A stretch of DNA of 64,000 nucleotides from Massospora cicadina (Eukaryota; Entomophthoromycota; Entomophthoromycetes; Entomophthorales; Entomophthoraceae): positions 221,433-285,432 of the forward strand of contig JAKSZP010009234.1 of the NCBI GenBank assembly GCA_022478985.1. Reading direction: 5' to 3'. The notes below the pieces were generated by a model that was given only the letters and a program-made list of their open reading frames with translations, ran no database searches and was not told the DNA's origin. The position numbers and the translations under genes are program-made. This document shows, in pieces, positions 57,986 through 64,000 of this stretch. How positions within the stretch are numbered: the stretch's first letter is position 1; every line of letters begins with the position of its first letter.

Positions 57986-59560
57986 GTAGCAGTTGGGACT
58001 GAATTTCCAAGGAAATCCTTCAAGTGTTTTAAAGATTTTGTGCACTTCCAAGCTCCCAGTCAGCTGAAACCTTTGCTTGCCCTGCTAAAAACGCCTGAAG
58101 AATTTAAAAAAGGTGTACTTGAGCCAAAATGCCAGCATCATAAAGAAAAAAGATTAATGAAGGCAATATTTTATTACAGGGACCAAGCATCACGTTTCAA
58201 GAGGATGTGGGATGCTAGGAGAGAAGAAGCCTTTGAAGACATCACCCAGCGGGATGACTATTGGACGCTAGGACCTGTCTACTGTGATGAGAGAAAAATG
58301 TTCAAGCTTCTCTCAGCTCTGGGCTAAATCAAAAAGAAATTGGCTAAGCTACAACACATACTTCTGTTGAAAAAGAAAATCAAAATGATCTGAGTGCTCA
58401 AATTTCAACAAAAACAATTAATTTTAATACTAACACTAATATCTATAGGTAATAAAAAACAAAATCCCCTGCTCGAGGTTGATTTCCACTCTGCCACTTC
58501 AGAGCAGAAAGTAGAAACAAAGCGCATTGTCAATTTGAGCCCAAAAGTGCCAAATAACAAATCAAATGTGGCCAGCAAGCATCAACAACACCAAATCGAC
58601 AAAATTGGGACAAGTTGAGAACCAATTTCCAATCTTGACAAAGGCAGCAAGCTTTAGGAATTTTCTGGAAGCCTCAAAAACAATTGGTGCGACGATGTGA
58701 TAAAAATGACAGGCAAATTACCTGGTACTTATCTTCACACCATTTAGGATAAGCTCAATGACTCCTTTACGGAAATCCTACTGCTTTCTGACTTTGATGG
58801 CGCCCCTCCCAAGTCCAGGCCACATATTACTATAATGAAAAATCTAGATTATCTGGTGTGGCTCTCAGATTGGGATAGTGCTGATCCCAATGGATATGAG
58901 AGTCCTGAAAGAGCGAAGCTTGAGAAACTGGCTGAAATTACCTCCACTACTGATGCCAACCTTTTGGCCCACTTTGCATTTCCCTCTGGAACTTTTTTGC
59001 ACGGGTCAATTTCAGTCATGAGTTAGATTTTCTTGCTCCAATCCCGATACAATGGCTCAATGTCACTTGGAGAGGCCTCCCTATCAAAACCTTCAGAGGG
59101 CCACACCCTACCATCGCTTGGTCATCTTCTAAGCTCATGGGGTCGTTCACCTATACAGCTCACTGTCAACGACCTTCTCTCTGAGCCTTACCTGGATCTG
59201 CTGGCGGATAAGGTGATTGCAAGATGCCAGGTTCAGATGGCAAACAAATTGAACCAGAAGTTTGAAGAGGCCAAAACCCGCATGGCCAAGATTGCGCAGG
59301 AGACATGCAAAACAATAACGCGGTTGGAGGCGGAGTTGAAGGCCTCCAAGTTAGAAGTTGTTCAGGAACAAAGGCTGCTGATCAGCCTGCAGTCAGAAAT
59401 CAAGGAAAAGACCAACCAGATTGAAATGCTCACAATTGACAACTCGCAGCTTAGGCTGGAGTTAACTGACCTCAAGGCGAATTACCTCAAAAAGAAGGCA
59501 GCTCAAAGCCAGCCACCTCAAATTACTAGATTGCTCAACCAGCAGAGCATCGTGGATTGA
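57986..59560 (+). pseudogene. G6 internal coding region: unknown gag-like coiled-coil protein
   Basis: Several frames in series. 58040-58327 is basic and charged with a CQHHKEKRLMKAI cluster. 58835-59026 has YLVWLSDWDSADPNGYES. 59033-59560 (175 residues) contains a long coiled coil, NQKFEEAKTRMAKIAQETCK then leucine-heptad sequence to about residue 160. The position just after the primer site suggests a gag-like structural protein, but I see no CCHC knuckle and cannot identify a family. The same region in G3, G4 and G5 also starts with coiled coil. Confidence 0.55.
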
Positions 59561-59602
59561 GGAGCTTGAAGCCACTTTTTCAAAGAATGATCCAAATTAA
59601 TT

Positions 59603-59947
59603 ATGAGGGCCTTAGCCAAAGAACTTGTCCAGCTTCAAACCCTAACCACACAAGAGGACTCCAAATTAACTATGAGGTCCTTAGCCGATGAATTTGTCCA
59701 GCTTCAAACTCTATCCACAAATGAGACCTCTGAGTAAACTATGAGGGCATTAGCCAATAAATTTTTCCAGCTTTAAACCCTATCCACACGTAAGACTTCT
59801 GAGTCAGCTATGAGGGCCTTAGCTGATGAATTTGCCCAGCTTCAAACCCTAACCACCTGAGAGAACTCTAAATTTACTATAAGGGCCTTAGATGATTAAA
59901 TTGTCTGGCTTCAAACCCTAGCCACACCAGGCATTATCACTGACCTG
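59603..59947 (+). repeat. Five tandem 69-bp repeats in G6
   Basis: Units start at 59603, 59672, 59741, 59810 and 59879 (exact 69-bp period, 23 codons), each beginning AT(G/A)AGGGCCTTAG or a close variant, followed by GTCCAGCTTCAAACCCTA. In frame a unit reads like MRALADEFVQLQTL plus a Thr/Glu/Ser linker, extending the coiled coil of the upstream frame. Some units now carry stops. Confidence 0.9.
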
Positions 59948-60054
59948 GTCTGCATTATGCCTGAGGCTCCGTATGCCCCCAAACTTGAGTCCTTTGTCTA
60001 CCTTAACCCTCAGGCCACAACTTGCTCCCCTAGGCCAAGGCTTGTAGGGGGCTC

Positions 60055-60623
60055 TGTTGGGATTTTCCATGGGTTAGGTGAAAGCCTTGTCCAGGTGAAG
60101 AATCAATACCTCCATTTAAAGGGCATAAATCCCGAATGGCTCAATAAGTTTGAGAATAGGGTTCAAATTTATATTATAGCAAATATACCAAATTCAGATC
60201 TTCATATAAATTACTCCAAATTCAGGGAAACGTTACATCCCCATTCCTTAAGTCATGTGAACTGGGTTATCCATTGATCTAGTCATGAGGGCGGCGAGAT
60301 CTGAGTAAGGTTCAGAAAAATGGGCAATCCAGAAGACCAGGAGAAACCCAACATGGATGAGGCCATGATGATTCTTGAGGCACCAAGTCCCCATGCACCC
60401 TATAAAAATCCCTACATGGTAGTTAAATAAAGTACTTTCATCAACAGGATTTATTCTATCTTATTATTATTAAGTTTAATTTATTCTAGTGATCAAAGTC
60501 TCATCCATTGTTGCACCCAGAGCTGCCCCTGTCCTCTCAGCTGACCCTAGCCTTATGCAGTCAGCCTACTTATTGGGTTCCCCAGCGTTAGCACCAGAGA
60601 GCGCATCTGGGGGAAACCCAATA
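60055..60623 (+). repeat. 3' LTR of G6
   Basis: Starts TGTTGGGATTTTCCATGGG and ends GGGGGAAACCCAATA, followed by the duplication CCATC. A weak purine tract TAGGGGG precedes it. Confidence 0.88.
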
Positions 60624-61080
60624 CCATCCAAATAGAGTACTTATTTAAGTTTGGCAGTATTTGCATACAATATCTCCTACCATTTGTCAATCAGGATGTC
60701 TTCTTTTCAAGTATTATATGGAAGACCTCCAGCCCTACCAATGCTACTATATTTGGTCTAGAGGATCCTGGCAAATACACTTATCCTTAATACGTCAATA
60801 ATCTTGTGGATACTTTAATCAAACTAAAATCTCAAGCCTTAGACAACAGTTTTGCCATGAAAAAGGCCTGACATTAAAAAGACTTTGAAGATCGCTACAA
60901 ATTGGCCAAATTTGAAGTTGACAATAAAGTTTCTATTTTGCAACGAACTTGGATTGAGCTTATTGCAGAAGTTAGATCACATCGGGATAGGGCCATTTGA
61001 AATAATTGAGAAGACATCTCAGTTCATATACATAATCAAGGATATTAGGACCAGCCATATATACAACTGAGCCCATGCAA
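60624..61080 (+). pseudogene. G4 integrase, C-terminal part, after G6
   Basis: Continues the frame broken at 57280. SSFQVLYGRPPALPMLLYLV (about 60698-60760) is the conserved end of the gypsy integrase core. Then come a FEDRYKLAKFEVDNKVSI block and HRDRAI- and DIRTSHIYN-type GPY/F remnants to about 61070. No chromodomain is visible, unlike G1. Confidence 0.8.
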
Positions 61081-61099
61081 AATTCCTAAGAAGGTTTAA

Positions 61100-61170
61100 T
61101 AAGCTGGCCAATTAAGAAAAATAAAAAAGAAAAAATAATAAAAATAAAATAATATATAATAATAATTTTA
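61100..61170 (+). repeat. A-rich low-complexity stretch before the G4 polypurine tract
   Basis: AAAAATAAAAAAGAAAAAAT and further A/T runs. The likely polypurine tract GTGGGGAGAAA is at 61310-61320, next to the LTR. Confidence 0.6.
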
Positions 61171-61320
61171 GCCTAATTAATGCTTTAGTTCACACTTAAG
61201 GATGGGGAGAGGATCCAACTCCAGACTCATTGAAGTTTGGGCCAAAATTAACAAATGACAAAGATTAATAAAGGCTAATTGGGAATCTTAGGGCTTATGT
61301 TCGAGTCAAGTGGGGAGAAA

Positions 61321-62396
61321 TGTCAGATTCTGGTGGTTGACCCAAAAATAAACCCTTTGAAACCAACAGATCAGGCCATTTATCCTCCCAATACTTGAGC
61401 TAATACTATGAGTCTCACCTTAAACCTATTGCAATTACACGGCATGGGCCAATTATATCAATTACAATTTAATCTGAATATTTATCAAAAGCTTAGGCCA
61501 AATACATTTGCATATTCAGGCTGATTGTCGCTGCCCCAAAACTTGCCAATTAGTCCTGACTAATTGGGACCAATATCATCAATCAGCATAAGAAATTGTT
61601 TGGGGATTGACCCAAAGATAACATCTACAAATCCCAAGGACAAATAGACGTTAAACGTAATTGATTTTCCACCCTAGGTCCACCCTAGGGTGAAAGTTGT
61701 ATGTCAATCTTTGTAAACAGCATGATAGCACTTGCACATGGACTGGCCAAATTGGAGTACCTAATGCTATTGAGAGAGGCCTGCTGACATCCTGATTAGG
61801 GGTGCATCATTTACTTCAAATTTTTCACATTCTTATTGCGATTTTTGACCCTAAAATGCTCCCAATTTTGAGAGTATTTTGCCACCAATAAACCTAGCAA
61901 TAGGTCATAATAATATCAGTTCAAGGGCGACCATCTAGTACTAAAAAATATCAGTTCAAGGGCCAAACTGAGGTGGAAAATAATCTGTTGAAATTGCATG
62001 CTTAAATGTGGCCAGGAGATGCCCTAGAGGTATAATTACAGGCGCCTGGCCTAATGAATAATCATCAGATAATATAGTCTTAATAAAGATTTATTTTATT
62101 TAATATTCTTAATAGTTTTTATCTGAAGTCTTTTTTGGAGAGTGTCAACAAGCTGGAATCTTAGAATCCACTGCTTGCACCTCTGCCTGACTCAGTAGAA
62201 GTTCCCAAATACTAAGGGAAAATTGAGCCCAAAATGACCAGAAGAGTTTGGGCTATATAATTATATACTTAGTGAGCTTCCAAATGGTCAAAATACCGTA
62301 AGACACTGGAAAAATTGAGGATCATTTGGCCAAACTACGTCCCAATTAAGCATGCAGGATAAAAATTATCAAGCAAGCAATACTCAGAATTTAACA
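61321..62396 (+). repeat. 3' LTR of G4
   Basis: Starts TGTCAGATTCTGGTGGTTGA and ends CAGAATTTAACA. It carries a short insertion-like duplication of GGTCCACCCTAG near 61677 compared with the 5' LTR. Confidence 0.88.
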
Positions 62397-62401
62397 CATG
62401 G

Positions 62402-63230
62402 CCTGATATTAACTGGTCCTCCCTGAATTTTCCTGTTTATGGTGTTTTTCAATGTGATGGAACCATTAACCATGAGCACCAGGGGGTTCAAATACATCAT
62501 AGTTGTTATTGACTATCTGAATAGATGGGTTGAGAAAAAACCCTGTCGAAAGTAGATGCTACAAGCACTGCAATGTTTATCCTGAATAAAGTAGTATAAC
62601 ACCTTGGATACCTGCAAAACTTATTGAGTGACAATAGAATAAATTTTATATCTCATGTGATACTGAGATTGAATGAAATAATGGGGAGCTGTGAAGTTGT
62701 GTCTGTACCTTACCAGCTGGAGAAAAATGGACTGGTAGAATGGCTCAATGAAATGCTGTCCACGATGCTGAAGAAGCTGGTTGCGGGAAGAACTTCTGCA
62801 TGGGGAACTTACCTTAGTTTGCTGATGTTTTCATATAATATAAGTCATCATATGGTGATGGGAAAACGCCATTCAAATTGCTATATGGAAGGAAGGCCAC
62901 GTTGCCACCAATTCTATATTTGGTGGAACCAACATCAGGGATGAGTGCCATACAGTACCTGATCTGATTGCCAGATATCCTGATTGAGATGCAATCACAA
63001 AAATTCAATACAACCTTGAAGAAAAGGATCAAGGCAAAAAATGACCGATGATAAGAACCAACCGCCCTTATCAGAATAACAAATAGGCGAAAAAGTTGCC
63101 TATTGTGATATGCGTGGTTTTGGAAGAAGAAACAAGCTAGATTATTGTGGCTGTGTCCATTTTCAGTTATTGCCAAGATGGCAATGTACGCATATTTCAT
63201 CAAGAAGCTCTTGGATGTGAATTGTGAATT
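62402..63230 (+). pseudogene. G3 integrase core and C-terminus, after G4
   Basis: Continues the finger that stops at 44008. The first core motif has changed to FPVYGVFQCDG-like sequence (62425-62465). Then LLSDNRINFISHVILRLNEI (about 62616-62675) carries the second catalytic Asp. VPYQLEKNGLVEWLNEMLST then MLKKLVAG (62706-62790) carries the Glu region. KLLYGRKATLPPILYL follows in a shifted frame (about 62878-62925). Several frames; inactive. Confidence 0.8.
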
Positions 63231-64000
63231 GAGTCCATGCTAAATATTTAAAGCATTGGATTGAAGGAAAAATAATAAAAAGAGTGTTCCCAAAGGACCG
63301 CTGAACCATTAAGATGGTTATGTCCTGATGATTTGGTTAAGTCCTGGAAAGGGACTTATGAACCAAAATAGATGGTTAAATCATAAAAAATAAGGCCTCT
63401 GAATCATAGAGAACTGGTAGGTCAGAGTATACCTAGGGACCAATTTTGGGGAAATCAATATAAAAAGATCGACCAATGAACCAAGTGAAAGTCATGTCCT
63501 ATAAAAAAAGAAATAATAAAAGATTGATAAAAATATAGTGGGAAAGAACATTAAAAACATTAAAACCGCACAGAAAAAAGATATATGTCTATAATTTTTT
63601 ATTGGTTATCCTTGACTTGGGGAAGATCCGCCTATGTCACATCTTGGGAGAGGGAGGATGTATCGCAGTAGGATTAAACTAACCATTAAAATCTATGTGA
63701 GATTGGATGCATTAAAATCTATGTGAGATTGGATGCTAGCAAGAGCTAGACCTACTCAAAGCCAATTTCATTGAGTGGAGGCTGATCCCTGTGAGAATGA
63801 AACAAGGAGAAGAGAGATGAAATTTACAGTACTTTCCAAATGCAATATCCCAGATTGGGGAGGGAGGCAACAGAACAAGAAGATGCAGTAGGTGAATAGC
63901 CCTGAGTAATCCTGATATGGCACTGGAGCTGGAAGATTGGTCTTGAGCACTTGCCAATGGGCTTTGTCAAAAACATTGGACATATGAGCTGGCATTAAGC
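63231..64000. other. Right-edge segment, unresolved
   Basis: A+T-rich sequence, a purine tract at 63646-63658, a 26-bp tandem duplication (63684-63738), then better balanced sequence. On the minus strand 63736-63995 is open in two overlapping frames with an intron-like GTACTGTAAATTTC to TTCTCACAG (about 63831-63791). It could be the tail of G3, another element or a host gene edge. I cannot decide. Confidence 0.35.
63684..63738 (+). repeat. Tandem duplication of about 26 bp
   Basis: ATTAAAATCTATGTGAGATT followed by GGATGC occurs twice in direct succession. Confidence 0.85.

Larger units (their letters stand above)
57276..60628 (+). mobile_element. G6: non-autonomous LTR element nested in the integrase of G4
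   Basis: The element is 57281-60623, with CCATC at 57276-57280 and 60624-60628 as the 5-bp duplication. LTRs are 57281-57850 and 60055-60623. The 2.2-kb interior has no protease, RT or integrase; instead it has gag-like or coiled-coil frames and a 69-bp tandem repeat. It shares the primer site of the larger elements. It presumably moved with enzymes supplied by G3/G4/G5-type elements (inference). LTR 3' ends are not canonical CA (AAA and ATA). Confidence 0.88.
44004..62401 (+). mobile_element. G4: Ty3/gypsy element inside G3, itself containing G5 and G6
   Basis: The element is 44009-62396. CATGG at 44004-44008 and 62397-62401 is the 5-bp target duplication. LTRs are 44009-45109 and 61321-62396. 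Internal parts are 45110-48153 (gag, protease), 54692-57280 (pre-RT, RT, RNase H, integrase) and 60624-61320 (integrase C-terminus, polypurine tract), adding up to about 6.3 kb, a normal length. The first two gaps are filled by the complete elements G5 and G6. Confidence 0.9.
38618..63658 (+). mobile_element. G3: Ty3/gypsy element carrying the nested G4 (with G5 and G6)
   Basis: G3 coding runs from 39697 to 44008 (gag, protease, RT, RNase H, integrase finger), is interrupted by G4 (44009-62396, duplication CATGG), and resumes at 62402 with the integrase core and C-terminus to about 63200. A purine-rich GGGAGAGGGAGGA at about 63646-63658 could be its polypurine tract, but no LTR similar to 38618-39696 follows within the window. 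The right boundary is therefore uncertain. Confidence 0.75.

Noticed and set aside
59603..59947. CRISPR-like array
   Set aside because: Repeats are contiguous without spacers, in frame, and within an LTR retrotransposon of a eukaryote.
63659..64000. 3' LTR of G3 after the purine tract at 63646-63658
   Set aside because: The sequence beginning TGTATCGCAGTAGG does not resemble the 5' LTR at 38618-39696.

Overview
This window looks like a fungal, gene-poor, A+T-rich block built almost wholly of retrotransposons. The pointers are a Ty3/gypsy element ending in a chromodomain, fungal-type non-LTR elements (CCHC ORF1, AP endonuclease, RT, C-terminal Cys/His finger) and tRNA-derived SINEs. I cannot name the species. 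I see no convincing intact host gene. Nearly every coding region carries frameshifts and stops, so most are listed as pseudogenes.

Layout. 1-7110: the 5' end of a LINE (minus strand, running off the left edge), a SINE (1589-1871), and three minus-strand elements that carry only a LINE-like ORF1 and, in two of them, a LINE-type 3' tail: A 1948-3857, C about 3938-4650, B about 5160-7110. 7672-14497: gypsy element G1, with two 894-bp LTRs, protease, RT, RNase H, DD35E integrase and chromodomain. 14498-17091: A+T-rich spacer holding a well-preserved SINE (15940-16228). 17092-27792: a minus-strand LINE (LINE-B) split in two by a plus-strand LINE (LINE2, 19745-25007), with target-site duplications resolving both insertions. 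27779-27947: a third SINE, inserted at the LINE-B target site. 27948-32200: degraded LTR-element remains. 32200-35810: minus-strand gypsy G7. 35811-38617: the 5' half of another LINE (LINE4). 38618 to about 63650: gypsy G3, containing G4 (44009-62396, duplication CATGG), which contains G5 (48154-54691, minus) and G6 (57281-60623, duplication CCATC).

Main point. A roughly 35-bp 3' end, close to TCCGTCCCCTGGTCRGC, then CCTCRAATAAA, is shared by two LINEs, three SINEs with tRNA-like promoters, and two ORF1-only elements. This is what is expected if the LINEs supply the machinery that copies the SINEs and the half-LINEs. All alignments, identities and boundaries were made by eye.
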